A stretch of 64,000 bases of DNA, from contig CBDIHI010000008.1 of NCBI GenBank assembly GCA_965279075.1, positions 62,001-126,000 on the forward strand, given 5' to 3'. Every line of letters begins with the position of its first letter. Within the stretch, counting starts at the first letter, position 1. This document shows positions 22,782-33,835 of the stretch, in pieces. The notes below the pieces were generated by a model that worked only from the letters and a program-made list of their open reading frames with translations, was not told the DNA's origin and did not search any database. Made by a program: the position numbers and the translations under genes. The DNA is from SZAS-79 sp965279075. GTDB lineage: Bacteria; Pseudomonadota; Gammaproteobacteria; Burkholderiales; SG8-39.

Positions 22782-25115
22782 ATGGCACCCCCGGCTGGCA
22801 AGTTCACGATCCTCAGCGTCGACGACTCGGAAGACATCCTCGACCTGCTTGAAGCCACGCTCGGCAAGACCTACGCGTTCCGGCGCGCGATCGACGGCCG
22901 TTCGGCCCTGCGCGCGGCCTTCGAGAAGCCGCCGCCCGACCTGATCCTGCTCGACGTCGACATGCCCGGGAGTTCCGGGTACGACGTGTGCAAGGCGATC
23001 AAGGCGAGCCCGGCGCTCGCCGACATCCCGGTGATCTTCCTGACCTCCCGCGACGAGGCCCGCGACGTGGTCCAGGGCTTCCAGCTGGGCGCGATCGACT
23101 ACTTCACCAAGCCGATCAACACCCCGGTGCTCGCGGCCCGCATCCGCGCGCACGTGGAACTCATCACCCGCCGCGGCCAGCAGGACGAACTGATCCGGAC
23201 CCGCACCACCCAGCTCGAGCAGACCCGCCTGCAGCTGATCCGGCGCCTGGGTCGCGCCATGGAATACCACGAGACCTCCGCCGTCGGTAACCGCGTCGTG
23301 CGCCTCGGCCACTATGCGCGGCACCTCGCGGAGGCGAGCGGCGCCAAGCCCGAACTCTGCGACCTCATCATGAAGGCCGCGCCCCTGCACGACATCGGCA
23401 AGCTCGGGGTGCCGGCCCAGGTCCTGCGCAAGGCCGAGAAGCTCAGCGCGCCGGAACGCGCCCAGATGCAGCGCCATCCCGAGATCGGGGCAGAGATCAT
23501 CGGCGAGCACGACGACCCGCTCCTCAAGCTCGCGCGCACCCTCGCGCTGACCCACCACGAGCGCTGGGACGGGACCGGCTACCCGTCAGGCATCGCCGGC
23601 AGCGACATCCCCTGGCCCGGCCGCGTGATGGCGGTCGTGGACGCCTTCGAGGGCATGACGGCGACCCAGTTCCATCGCGACCCCATGCCGGTCGAGCTGG
23701 CGGCGGACGAGATCGCCCGCGGCGCCGGCAAGCAGTTCGACCCGGCGATGGTCGAGGCCTTCAGGAAATCGCTCCCGGCCTTCCGTAAAGTCCGTGACAC
23801 CTATTCGGATGCGCTGGGCGACATGCTCGACCTCGACTTCGTCACCGCGCGGCCCAACCCCCAACCCGCCGCCGTGCCGAAGGCCGCGGTCGTGGCCACG
23901 GCGCAGCGCGAAGCGGCGGAGTCGGCCGCGCTGCAGGCCATGCGCGACGCCGACGAGGCGCGCGCGGGGCAGCTCGCGGCCGACCAGGCGCGCCTCAAGG
24001 TGGAGCGTGACCTGCTTGCCGCGGCCAGCAAGGACGTCAGCTCGCAGCAGGCCGCGCAAAAGCGGGCGGAAGCCGCCGCGGCGCGCGAATCCGAAGCGCT
24101 CAGCCTGCACCGGCGACGCGTTGCCGAAGAAACCGCCGCCGCCCAGGCGGCCAAAGACCGGGCGTGGACCGAGACCGAGGCCGCCAAGGTCGCCGTCGAA
24201 GCCGAACGCGCGAAGGCCGAGGCCCTTGCGAAGGCCGACGAGCGGCTCGCGGCGGAGCGCGAACTCGCCGCGGCTGCGGCCGAAAGGAAGAAGGCCGAAA
24301 CCGCGCTGCTGAAAACCACGGTGGAACTCGCCGCCCGGGATACGGAAGCCCTCGAAGTTGCGAGCCGGAGGGTCGCCGACGAAGCCGACGCGAATCGCAT
24401 GGCGCAGGAACGTGCCAGGGCCGAAGCCGGGGCGCTCGAAACAGCCCGGCAGCGCATGCATGCGGAAACCGAAGCGACCCGTTCCGCACAGGACAAGGCG
24501 CGCGCCGATCGCGAAGCGGCCGACCTCGCGGCCGTGTCGGAACTCGCCAATGCCCAGGCGCTTGCGAAGTCGGTCGAACGCGCGGCGGCCGAGCTGGCGC
24601 TGGCCGCAGCGGCGGCGGACAATGTGAAGGCGGAGGCGGCACTGCTTGCGACGGCGACCGCCCTTGCGGCACGGGACGCCGAGGCGCTCGAGGCCTCCAA
24701 CCGGAGGCTGGCCGACGAGGCCGAAGCGGCGCGCCATGCAGAAGAGCGCGCGGCACGCACGGCGGAGTCCCTTGTATCCGCAAGGCAAAGGCAGCTCAAC
24801 GAAGAGGAGGCGACCCGCCTCGCGCAGTCGCGCATTGCAGCCGGGGAAGCCTCCGCAAGCCCGGCGGCACGCACCGCGGAGCAAGCCGCAACGCCCGCAC
24901 GCAGCCGCTCGCCGGTTTTGGTGGCGCTCGCTGCGCTGGTCGCCGGTGCCGCCACGGCCGCCGTCTATTACGAAGGGGCGGCCCCGGCGATACCCGCGTC
25001 GCCCGCGCCGGTCGCCGTCCCGGCCCGCATGGCGCCGGTGCTCCCGGACGGCGAGCCGCTCACGCTGAAACCCGACGCCGACCCGTCGAGGATCCCGCCG
25101 CGCGGGCGGGACTGA
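22782..25115 (+). CDS. receiver/HD-GYP protein with long coiled coil and C-terminal membrane anchor
   Basis: A 777-residue protein. Residues 8-120 are a response-regulator receiver with phospho-acceptor Asp58 (LLDVDMPG), Thr88 and Lys110. Residues about 150-350 are an HD-GYP c-di-GMP phosphodiesterase domain with His203-Asp204 (PLHDIGKLG) and HHERWDGTGYP at 258-268, so it looks catalytically intact. About 390-700 is an Ala/Glu/Arg coiled coil with repeating units such as ARDAEALEASNRRLADEAE. A single transmembrane helix lies near 710-730, then a Pro-rich tail. No histidine kinase is adjacent. A membrane-anchored c-di-GMP hydrolase is inferred. Confidence 0.88.
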   Translation: MAPPAGKFTILSVDDSEDILDLLEATLGKTYAFRRAIDGRSALRAAFEKPPPDLILLDVDMPGSSGYDVCKAIKASPALADIPVIFLTSRDEARDVVQGFQLGAIDYFTKPINTPVLAARIRAHVELITRRGQQDELIRTRTTQLEQTRLQLIRRLGRAMEYHETSAVGNRVVRLGHYARHLAEASGAKPELCDLIMKAAPLHDIGKLGVPAQVLRKAEKLSAPERAQMQRHPEIGAEIIGEHDDPLLKLARTLALTHHERWDGTGYPSGIAGSDIPWPGRVMAVVDAFEGMTATQFHRDPMPVELAADEIARGAGKQFDPAMVEAFRKSLPAFRKVRDTYSDALGDMLDLDFVTARPNPQPAAVPKAAVVATAQREAAESAALQAMRDADEARAGQLAADQARLKVERDLLAAASKDVSSQQAAQKRAEAAAARESEALSLHRRRVAEETAAAQAAKDRAWTETEAAKVAVEAERAKAEALAKADERLAAERELAAAAAERKKAETALLKTTVELAARDTEALEVASRRVADEADANRMAQERARAEAGALETARQRMHAETEATRSAQDKARADREAADLAAVSELANAQALAKSVERAAAELALAAAAADNVKAEAALLATATALAARDAEALEASNRRLADEAEAARHAEERAARTAESLVSARQRQLNEEEATRLAQSRIAAGEASASPAARTAEQAATPARSRSPVLVALAALVAGAATAAVYYEGAAPAIPASPAPVAVPARMAPVLPDGEPLTLKPDADPSRIPPRGRD

Positions 25116-25121
25116 CGCGCG

Positions 25122-26066
25122 CTACTTCCTGCCCAGGCCGAGGCGCTGCGCGCCGTCGGTGTAGAGCTTGACCTTGTCCTTCATGAAGGCGTCCATCTCC
25201 TCGACGCCCACGTTGACCAGCTCGAACCCGCTCTTGGCGGCGAGGTCCTTCATCTCCGGGTCGTTGTTCAGCGCGCGCCACAGGTCCGACAGGCGCTTCC
25301 TGGCGTCGGCGGGCGTGGACTTCGGCACGCCGATGCCGCGGTAGGCCCCGTCGACCCAGTCGATGCCGAGTTCCTTGAAGGTCGGCGCGTCGGGCAGCAG
25401 CGGGTGGCGCTTGTCCATGGCGACGGCCAGCGCGCGCACCTTGCCCTTGTTGTTGATCGCGAACGCCGTGTAGGACATCGCGCCGCCGACGTGGCCGCCG
25501 ATCACCGCGGTGGTCATGTCGCCCGTGCCCTTGAAAGGCACGTAGGTCGTCTTGAAGCCGAACGCCGCGTTCATCCTTTCGTGCGCGGCGTGGTTGGCCG
25601 AATTCAGGCCCGAGCCGCCCAGCGAGATCTTGCCCGCCTCGGCCTTGGCCGCCTTGACGAAGTCCTGGAAGGTCCTGATCGGGCTGCTTTCCGGCACGAC
25701 CAGCGCGTCGGGCGTGTAGTGGAACCAGAACACCGGCGTCACGTCGTCGGTCTTGTAGGTCACCTGCCCTTCGATCGGCTGGAACACGATGTGCGGCAGG
25801 TTCACGCCGACGATGTTGGTGCCGTCGCCCGCGAGCGCGTTCATCTGCGCCCACATCAGGCCGCCGCCCGCGCCGGGCTTGTACTGGATGATCGTCTCGA
25901 TCGCCGGGCAGCGCTTCTTCAGCACGACCTGCTGGTGGCGGGCGGACAGGTCCGACTCCCCGCCCGCGGGGAAGGCCTGCCAGTAGTTGACGCTCTTGTC
26001 GGGGCAGCCCTGCGCCAGCGCGAGGGGCGCGGCGAGCAGGCCGAGGACGATGGCCAGGATTTTCAT
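25122..26066 (-). CDS. Bug/TctC family receptor (divergent)
   Basis: A 314-residue periplasmic protein with signal peptide (MKILAIVLGLLAAPLALAQG). Bug features are present but diverged: VNYWQAFPAGGESDLSAR in place of the usual VPFPPGG, IIQYKPGAGGGLMW, KISLGGSGLNSANH and YVPFKGTGDMTTAVIGGHVGG. Two cysteines (near residues 21 and 53) could form a disulfide. It lies 12 bp downstream of the broken M20 gene and may once have served it by delivering a peptide-like or N-acyl ligand. Ligand unknown. Confidence 0.85.
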   Translation of the reverse strand: MKILAIVLGLLAAPLALAQGCPDKSVNYWQAFPAGGESDLSARHQQVVLKKRCPAIETIIQYKPGAGGGLMWAQMNALAGDGTNIVGVNLPHIVFQPIEGQVTYKTDDVTPVFWFHYTPDALVVPESSPIRTFQDFVKAAKAEAGKISLGGSGLNSANHAAHERMNAAFGFKTTYVPFKGTGDMTTAVIGGHVGGAMSYTAFAINNKGKVRALAVAMDKRHPLLPDAPTFKELGIDWVDGAYRGIGVPKSTPADARKRLSDLWRALNNDPEMKDLAAKSGFELVNVGVEEMDAFMKDKVKLYTDGAQRLGLGRK

Positions 26067-26078
26067 TTGTCTTCCTCC

Positions 26079-27544
26079 TTATGGTTTTTTTTGCAAGGCA
26101 GACTCTACATCAACGCCGACCGGAATCGGGACTGCCTGTTTTGGCACCCCGGCCGTGTCGCCCAGGTCCCAGAACACCCCCGCCATGATGCGCAGCGCGT
26201 CCCTCGCGACCGACGCGAGCAGGTGCTCGTTCGGCGCGTGCTGCGAGCATGCCGCATACGAATGCGGGATCCAGACCGTGGGCATGCCCAGCACGTCGGC
26301 GAACGCGTCGTTCGGCAGCGAGCCGCCGAGGTTGGGCAGGATCGCGGGTGTCGAGCCCGTGGTGCGCCTGATGGAGTCCACCGTCCAGTGCACCCAGGGG
26401 TGCTCGGGATCGAGGCGCGTCGCCGGGAAAAATCCGTCGCGCGCGGGTTCCACGCCGACCATGCCGAACCCGTGCGCATCGAGGTGCCGGCGCAGCGCGG
26501 GCACGATGTCGTCCGGGTCCACACCGACCACGAAGCGCAGCTGGCAATGCGCGCTCGCCCGCGGCGGGATCGCGTTGACCGGCTTGTCGGGATTGCCGGT
26601 GACGAACGCGAGCACCTCGAAGCTGCACCAGCCGAACACGCGCTCGGCCGGCGTCAGCCCGGGCTCGCCCCAGCCGGCATCGATCTGCGGGCCGTCCTCC
26701 CCGCCTTCGATGACGAGGTCCGAGATCGCCCGGCGCACGGAAGGCGTGAGCGAGTCCGGCCGCCACTCGGGCACGCGGATCGCGCCGTTGGCGTCGGTGA
26801 TCGAGGCGATCGCGTGCGCGAGCACGATCCCCGGATTGCGCAGCAGCCCGCCCCAGTTGCCGGAATGGTGGCCGCCCTTGCGCAGGTCCACGGTGAGGTC
26901 GAAATTGCAGGCCCCACGGGAGCCGAGGAAGATCGTCGCGCGGCCGGGCTGCAGGCGCGGCCGGGCTGCAGGCGCGGCCCGTCGGAGGCGATCAACACGT
27001 CGGCGGAAAGGAGTTCCTTGTTGGCGGCGCAAACCGCCTTCAGCCCGGGCGAGCCCGTCTCCTCCCCGGTCTCGATCAGCACTTTCATGTTGAAGCCGAG
27101 GCGCCCGCGCGACTTCAATACCGTGTCCATCGCGGCGAGGTTGATCGTGTGCTGGCCCTTGTTGTCGGCGGTGCCGCGGCCGTAGAGGCGGTCGCCTTCG
27201 CGAGTCACCGCCCACGGGGACAGGCCCGCACGCCACTGCTCCTCCTGGCCGCGGATCACGTCGCCGTGCCCGTAGGTGAGCACGGTGGGCAGCGCCGGAT
27301 CCTCGATGCGCGACGCGACCAGGAAAGGCCCGCCCTTCGGCGACGGGTTCGCGAGGATCGTGCACTCGAACCCCTGCTTTTCCAGCCCGGGCCGCAACTC
27401 GACTTCCAGGTAGTCCGCAAGGGCCTGCCCGCGCGCCGGGTTCTGGCTTTCGGTCGGGATCGCCACCCGGCGGGAAAGGTCCGCCAGGAACCCGCCCGCG
27501 TCGAAGTACCGCTCGATGTCCGCTATCGCTTCCGTCCTGCTCAT
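26079..27544 (-). pseudogene. M20 family metallopeptidase, frameshifted by a 17-bp duplication
   Basis: The N-terminal part reads from ATG 27544 (MSRTEAIADIERYF) through TYGHGDVIRGQ, YGRGTADNKGQHTIN and LIETGEETGSPGL to ASDGPRLQPGR. The rest (ATIFLGSRGACNFDLTV, KGGHHSGNWGG to the stop at 26079) is in another frame. The switch falls on a perfect 17-bp tandem repeat at 26941-26974. Removing one copy restores a single 482-codon frame. The catalytic elements of an M20 dipeptidase-like enzyme are otherwise intact, so the break is recent, or an assembly error. Confidence 0.88.
26941..26974. repeat. 17-bp perfect tandem duplication inside the M20 gene
   Basis: CGGCCGGGCTGCAGGCG occurs twice head to tail (26941-26957, 26958-26974), followed by a partial third start CGGCC. 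Seventeen is not a multiple of three, so this explains the frameshift exactly. Confidence 0.95.
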
Positions 27545-27588
27545 GCCCTGCCTCCGGAGTGCAATTCGTGCATGCGATACTGCCACAG

Positions 27589-28257
27589 ATGGCGCCGCCC
27601 CCTCCCGTCGCAGACCCGGCCATGCAGGCCTACTACGCCGCCCGCGCGCGCGAGTACGAGCGCATCTACGCCAAGCCCGAGCGGCAGGCGGACCTGCGCA
27701 TCCTGGAGGCGAAGATCCCCGCCTCCTTCGCCGGACGCAGCGTGCTCGAAGTCGCTTGCGGCACGGGCTACTGGACGCAGCACATCGCGCGCAGCGCCTC
27801 GCGCATGCTGGCCACGGACCTGACCGAAGAGACGCTTGCCGTCGCGCGCACGAAGGCACTGCCGGAGGGCCGTGTGCGCTTCGGCGTGGCGGACGCCTTC
27901 GACCTGCCATCGGACGAAGGCCCGTTCGAAGGCGCGTTCGCCGGGTTCTGGTGGTCGCACCTGAGGCATTCGGAATGCCGGCCCTTCCTCGCCTCCTTGC
28001 GCCGGTGCCTCGCGCCGGGCGCTGTCGTGGTGCTGCTGGACAACCTCCATGTGGAAGGCAGCAGCACGCCGGTCTCGCGCACGGACGACGAAGGCAACAC
28101 CTGGCAGGCGCGCAGGCTCGACGACGGGACGACACACGAGGTGCTGAAGAATTTCCCGGGCGAGGCCCGGTTGCGCGCGTGCATCGAAGGGCTCGGGACC
28201 CGCGCCCGTTACGACGTGCTGGGGTACTACTGGATATTCTCTTTCGAAGCAGCGTGA
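27589..28257 (+). CDS. class I SAM-dependent methyltransferase
   Basis: A 222-residue Rossmann methyltransferase. Motif I is VLEVACGTGYWTQHIA, followed by the acidic LATDLTEETLAVA (motif II), FGVADAFDLP and VVLLDNLHVEGSS. The acceptor substrate cannot be inferred. Start taken at ATG 27589; a GTG at 27559 would overlap the M20 promoter region. It is divergent from the broken M20 gene and converges with the MarR-GNAT gene. Confidence 0.85.
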   Translation: MAPPPPVADPAMQAYYAARAREYERIYAKPERQADLRILEAKIPASFAGRSVLEVACGTGYWTQHIARSASRMLATDLTEETLAVARTKALPEGRVRFGVADAFDLPSDEGPFEGAFAGFWWSHLRHSECRPFLASLRRCLAPGAVVVLLDNLHVEGSSTPVSRTDDEGNTWQARRLDDGTTHEVLKNFPGEARLRACIEGLGTRARYDVLGYYWIFSFEAA

Positions 28258-28264
28258 GGCCGGG

Positions 28265-29194
28265 CTAGAGTTTCAGTTCCCAGTACTCGCCCACGAGGTC
28301 CGCGCCGAAGCTGCGATGCGGCTCGGACTTCACCAGACGGAAGCCCTCTTCACGGTAGATGTGGCGCGCGGCAAGGAGCGAACTCTGCGTCCACAGCGTG
28401 AGCTTGCGGTAGCCGAGTTTCTTCGCGTGCGCGATGCATTCGGAGACCAGCCGCTTGCCGAGCCCGAAACCACGCGCCTTCGGGTCGATGACCAGCAGGC
28501 GCAGCTTGGCCACGGTCTTCGACTGCCGGACGAGGAACACCGAGCCTACCGGCTCGCCGTCCATGTCGGCGATCCAGCAGCGCTCCCATTCCGGGTCGAA
28601 CCTGCGGACGAACTCCGCGGCAATCTCCGCGACGAGCGCCTCGAAGGTCTCGTCGAACCCGTATTCCTTCGCGTAGAGCGCGCCGTGCGCGGAGATCACC
28701 CAGCCCATGTCGCCGGGCCGCTGGCGGCGCAGCCTGAACGCCGGCGCGGGCGGCTTGTCCGCGCCGAGCAGCGATTCGATCGTGCCCATCGCGGCAACCA
28801 CCTGCCCCTGGGCGCGTTCCGGCAGGTGCCCGAGCATCGCCGCAACCTCCACGTTGGTGCCCCGCTCGATCGGGTCGAAGGTCCGGTGCCCTTTCGGCGT
28901 CAGCCAGAGGTGGGTGCGGCGCGCGTCCTCCTTCGAGCCTTCGGACGCGATCAGGCCTTCCTTGCGAAAGCGCCGGAGGATACGGCTGAGGTAACCCGCG
29001 TCGAGGCCGAGCGCGGCGCCGAGATCGGACGCCACCGGGCGGTCGCCGTGCGCGAGCTCGTACATCACGCGCACCTCGGTGAGCGAATACGGACTCTCGA
29101 GCAGGCCGCCTTGCAGCACGCCGATCCGGCGTGTATAGAACCGGTTGAACCGCCGGACGGCCGCGACGCGGCCGGGTGCAGGTGTGGTAGCCAT
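28265..29194 (-). CDS. MarR-type regulator fused to GNAT acetyltransferase
   Basis: A 309-residue two-domain protein. Residues 1-145 are a MarR winged helix (SLTEVRVMYELAHGD, ALGLDAGYLSRILRRFRKEGLI, EDARRTHLWLTPKG). Residues 150-309 are a GNAT N-acetyltransferase with the acetyl-CoA loop (LLVIDPKARGFGLGKRLV) and LTLWTQSSLLAARHIYREEGF. This fusion is known and widespread but its function is poorly defined: sensing and acetylation may be linked. It is divergent from a thioesterase gene 38 bp away, which it may control. Confidence 0.9.
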   Translation of the reverse strand: MATTPAPGRVAAVRRFNRFYTRRIGVLQGGLLESPYSLTEVRVMYELAHGDRPVASDLGAALGLDAGYLSRILRRFRKEGLIASEGSKEDARRTHLWLTPKGHRTFDPIERGTNVEVAAMLGHLPERAQGQVVAAMGTIESLLGADKPPAPAFRLRRQRPGDMGWVISAHGALYAKEYGFDETFEALVAEIAAEFVRRFDPEWERCWIADMDGEPVGSVFLVRQSKTVAKLRLLVIDPKARGFGLGKRLVSECIAHAKKLGYRKLTLWTQSSLLAARHIYREEGFRLVKSEPHRSFGADLVGEYWELKL

Positions 29195-29232
29195 GCCGGC
29201 AGTCTGGACCGATTACTTGACGGAGTCAACCA

Positions 29233-29634
29233 ATGGACCTCGAAGCCTTCAACCGGCGCCTCGCCGGTACCCTGCCCGAGCTGATCGGCATGCGCTTCAC
29301 CTCGCTCGAGCCGGACCGCGTGGTGGCGGAACTCACGATCCGCGACGACCTGCGCACGGTGGGCGGCGCATTGCATGGCGGCACGCTGATGGCCTTCGCG
29401 GACACGGTGGGCGCCGCGGCGACGATCGTGAACCTCCCCGCGGGCGCGGGCACGACGACGCTCGAATCGAAGACCAATTTCTTCGCGGCCGGGCGTTCGG
29501 GCGTGGTTCGCGCGGAGGCGACGCCGCTGCACAAGGGGCGCCGCACGCACGTGTGGCAGACCAGGATCACCGACGAATCCGGGCGGATGCTGTCGCTGAC
29601 CCTGCAGACGCAGATGGTGCTGGAAAAGGCCTGA
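29233..29634 (+). CDS. PaaI family hotdog-fold thioesterase
   Basis: A 133-residue single hotdog domain: IGMRFTSLEPDRVVAELTI, then GGALHGGTLMAFADTVGAAA, where the HGG motif and following Asp fit a PaaI-type acyl-CoA thioesterase, and TTLESKTNFFAAGRSGVV. It would hydrolyse aryl- or acyl-CoA thioesters in the cytoplasm. It converges with the uup gene, with 6 bp between stops. Confidence 0.88.
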   Translation: MDLEAFNRRLAGTLPELIGMRFTSLEPDRVVAELTIRDDLRTVGGALHGGTLMAFADTVGAAATIVNLPAGAGTTTLESKTNFFAAGRSGVVRAEATPLHKGRRTHVWQTRITDESGRMLSLTLQTQMVLEKA

Positions 29635-29640
29635 AGCCCC

Positions 29641-31539
<1,899 letters not shown>

Positions 31540-31545
31540 GGGACC

Positions 31546-32184
31546 CTAGATCTTCGGCGTGCGGAGCGCATCGAGCGCGCGATCGAGGAAGTCCAGGCGG
31601 TCCTGCCCCCAGAACCGCTCGCCGTGCAGCACGTAGGTCGGCGCGCCGAACACGCCGCAGGCCACGGCCTCGTCGCTGTACTCGCGGTACAACGCCTGCA
31701 CCGTGGCGCTGGTCTCGGCGGCGACGAGCGCATCGCCGTCCATGCCGTTCTCGGCCGCGATCTCGCGGCGCACTTCGGGCTTCGACGTATCGCGCTCCTC
31801 GGCCCACAGCGCGCGCAGCAGCGCATGCGACAGCCGCGGCGCGTCCAGCCCCGCCTCTTGCGCCGCGATCACCATCCAGCCCGGCGGCTTGTTCCAGCCC
31901 GCGGGCTTGCCGTCAGCGGGATAGTGCCTGGGCTCCAGCACCAGCGGCATTCCGAGGTACTTGCTCCAGCGGTCCAGTTCCAGCGCGTGGTACGTGCGCC
32001 GCGGCTCCGGCCGCGTGCGGATCGGCACGCCACCGGTCTTCGGCGCCACCTCCTGGAAGTCGTAGGGCTTCAGCACCAGCTTCACGTGGTGACGCCGCAC
32101 GATGTCCTGGACCCTGGGGCCGGCGAAATAGGCCCAGGGCGAGGACAGGCTGTAGAAACACGAAACTTCGAGCATGGGACGCAT
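31546..32184 (-). CDS. 2-hydroxychromene-2-carboxylate isomerase-like (DsbA fold) protein
   Basis: A 212-residue thioredoxin-fold protein with the DsbA/kappa-GST layout. It opens CFYSLSSPWAYFAGPRVQDI, where Ser replaces the redox cysteine pair, as in glutathione-dependent HCCA isomerases. GVFGAPTYVLHGERFWGQDRLDFL carries the conserved cis-Pro. Typical role: glutathione-linked isomerisation in naphthalene-type degradation, or other thiol-transferase chemistry. Start at ATG 32184, with ATG 32175 as an alternative. It precedes uup on the same strand. Confidence 0.85.
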   Translation of the reverse strand: MRPMLEVSCFYSLSSPWAYFAGPRVQDIVRRHHVKLVLKPYDFQEVAPKTGGVPIRTRPEPRRTYHALELDRWSKYLGMPLVLEPRHYPADGKPAGWNKPPGWMVIAAQEAGLDAPRLSHALLRALWAEERDTSKPEVRREIAAENGMDGDALVAAETSATVQALYREYSDEAVACGVFGAPTYVLHGERFWGQDRLDFLDRALDALRTPKI

Positions 32185-32235
32185 CCGTACGGGGGTTCGG
32201 CGGGATAATCACGCCATGAAGGATGCGGAGTTTAA

Positions 32236-33681
32236 ATGATCGACGGGCTGAAAGCGCTGGAAAGCGAAGTAAAACGCGACCTCGCGCGGCTGAACTGGCC
32301 GGCGCAGGACTGGGTCCCGCCGCGTGCAGGCCCCGACGGGCGCCGGGTGCTGGACGTCCTCGTCCTCGGGGGCGGCATGTGCGGGCAGGCGGCGGGTTAC
32401 GCGCTGATGCGCGAGGGCGTGAGGAACCTGCGGATCGTCGAGCGCAAGGCCGAAGGCCTCGAGGGCCCCTGGACCACCTTCGCCCGCATGGAGACCCTGC
32501 GCTCGCCGAAGCACCTGACCGGGCCCGACCTCGGCGTGCCCTCCCTCACCTACCGCGCCTGGCACGAGGCGCAGTACGGCGCCGCAGGCTGGGAATCGCT
32601 CTACAAGATCGGCCGGGTCGAGTGGGCAAACTACGTGCTCTGGGTGCGCAAGATCACCGGCCTGCCGGTCGAAAACCTCACCGAAGCGGCTACGCTCGAA
32701 CTGTCCGGCGACCTCGTGCGCGCCTCGATCCGCGGACCGCGCGGACTGGAGGTGGTGCATGCCCGCAAGGTCGTGCTCGCGCTCGGCCGCGACGGCAGCG
32801 GCGCGCCGCGCTGGCCGGCGTTCGCTTCGTTCGATCCACAGGCGCCCGAGGCCAGGGCGCGCGTCTTCCACTCCGCAGACGAGATGGACTTTGGTGTATC
32901 GAAAGGCAGGCGCATCGGCGTGCTCGGCGCGGGCGCATCGGCGTTCGACAATGCCGGCACCGCGCTAGAGGCCGGCGCTGCCTCGGTGACCATGTTCGTG
33001 CGGCGCCCGTTCCTGCCGCAGGTCAACAAATCCAAGTGGACTTCGTTCCCGGGGTTCCTGCGCGGCTTCCACGGCCTCGACGACGCGCGGCGCTGGAAGT
33101 TCTTCACCTACATCTTCTCCGAGCAGGTGCCTCCGCCTTTCGAATCCGTCCTGCGCTGCGAAAAGCACGCGGGATTCTCCGTGCGCCTCGCCGAGCCGTG
33201 GACCGATCTCTCTGCCAGTACATCCGGCGTCACCGTCACCACGCCCAAAGGCGCGCACCAGTTCGATGCCGTGATCGTCGCCACCGGCTTCGACGTCAAC
33301 CTGATGGACCGCCCGGAGATCCGCGCATTCCGGGACCAGGCCGACGTGTGGGCCAACCACGTCTCCGCCGCCGAGGCCGCGGCGCATCCCGAGGAGGCGC
33401 GGTTTCCTTATCTCGGTGACGGGTTCGAGCTGTTGCCGAACGTGGAGGGTGGCGATACCGCGCTGAGCAACGTACATGTCTTCAACTGGGGTTGCACGAT
33501 GAGCCATGGCGCGCTCGCCGGGGATATCCCGGGATTGGCGATCGGTGCGAACCGGCTTGCGGAAGGCATCGTGCGGGATTTGTTCGTGGCGAATGCCGAC
33601 CGGCACTTCGAGGCGCTGCTGGCGCACGAGGAGGAGGAGTTGAAGGCTACGGGGCTGTACGTGCCGAAAGAACGCCGGTAA
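32236..33681 (+). CDS. FAD/NAD(P)-binding oxidoreductase (flavin monooxygenase-like)
   Basis: A 481-residue flavoprotein. The FAD site is VLVLGGGMCGQAAGYALM with Glu at the end of strand 2 (RIVERKAEG). A second Rossmann motif, IGVLGAGASAFDNAGTALE near residue 225, binds NAD(P)H, and VIVATGFDVNL is the typical ATG motif before the C-terminal region. The arrangement resembles class B flavin monooxygenases; the characteristic FxGxxxHxxxW is not obvious, so monooxygenase activity is uncertain. Its transcript ends at the large palindrome at 33725. Confidence 0.85.
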   Translation: MIDGLKALESEVKRDLARLNWPAQDWVPPRAGPDGRRVLDVLVLGGGMCGQAAGYALMREGVRNLRIVERKAEGLEGPWTTFARMETLRSPKHLTGPDLGVPSLTYRAWHEAQYGAAGWESLYKIGRVEWANYVLWVRKITGLPVENLTEAATLELSGDLVRASIRGPRGLEVVHARKVVLALGRDGSGAPRWPAFASFDPQAPEARARVFHSADEMDFGVSKGRRIGVLGAGASAFDNAGTALEAGAASVTMFVRRPFLPQVNKSKWTSFPGFLRGFHGLDDARRWKFFTYIFSEQVPPPFESVLRCEKHAGFSVRLAEPWTDLSASTSGVTVTTPKGAHQFDAVIVATGFDVNLMDRPEIRAFRDQADVWANHVSAAEAAAHPEEARFPYLGDGFELLPNVEGGDTALSNVHVFNWGCTMSHGALAGDIPGLAIGANRLAEGIVRDLFVANADRHFEALLAHEEEELKATGLYVPKERR

Positions 33682-33724
33682 CCAAAGCCTCGGTTGGAGG
33701 GCGGTGGGTTTTGAATTTCCCCGC

Positions 33725-33790
33725 TCTCACGATTTAGTGAAATTAAGGCATGCCCGATCGGGCATGCCTTAATTTCACTAAATCGTGAGA
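33725..33790. terminator. perfect 66-bp palindrome, probable bidirectional terminator
   Basis: Two 33-bp arms are exact reverse complements with no spacer, centred between 33757 and 33758. The inner part, GGCATGCCCGATCGGGCATG followed by CCTTAATTT, has a GC core flanked by A- and T-rich ends, as in a two-way intrinsic terminator, and it lies between convergent genes (stops at 33681 and 33836). The stem is far longer than a terminator needs, so another role or an assembly artefact is possible. Confidence 0.75.
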
Positions 33791-33835
33791 TTCATAACTT
33801 CAAACCCGAAAAAGCAACAGCAACTCGTTCCATGC

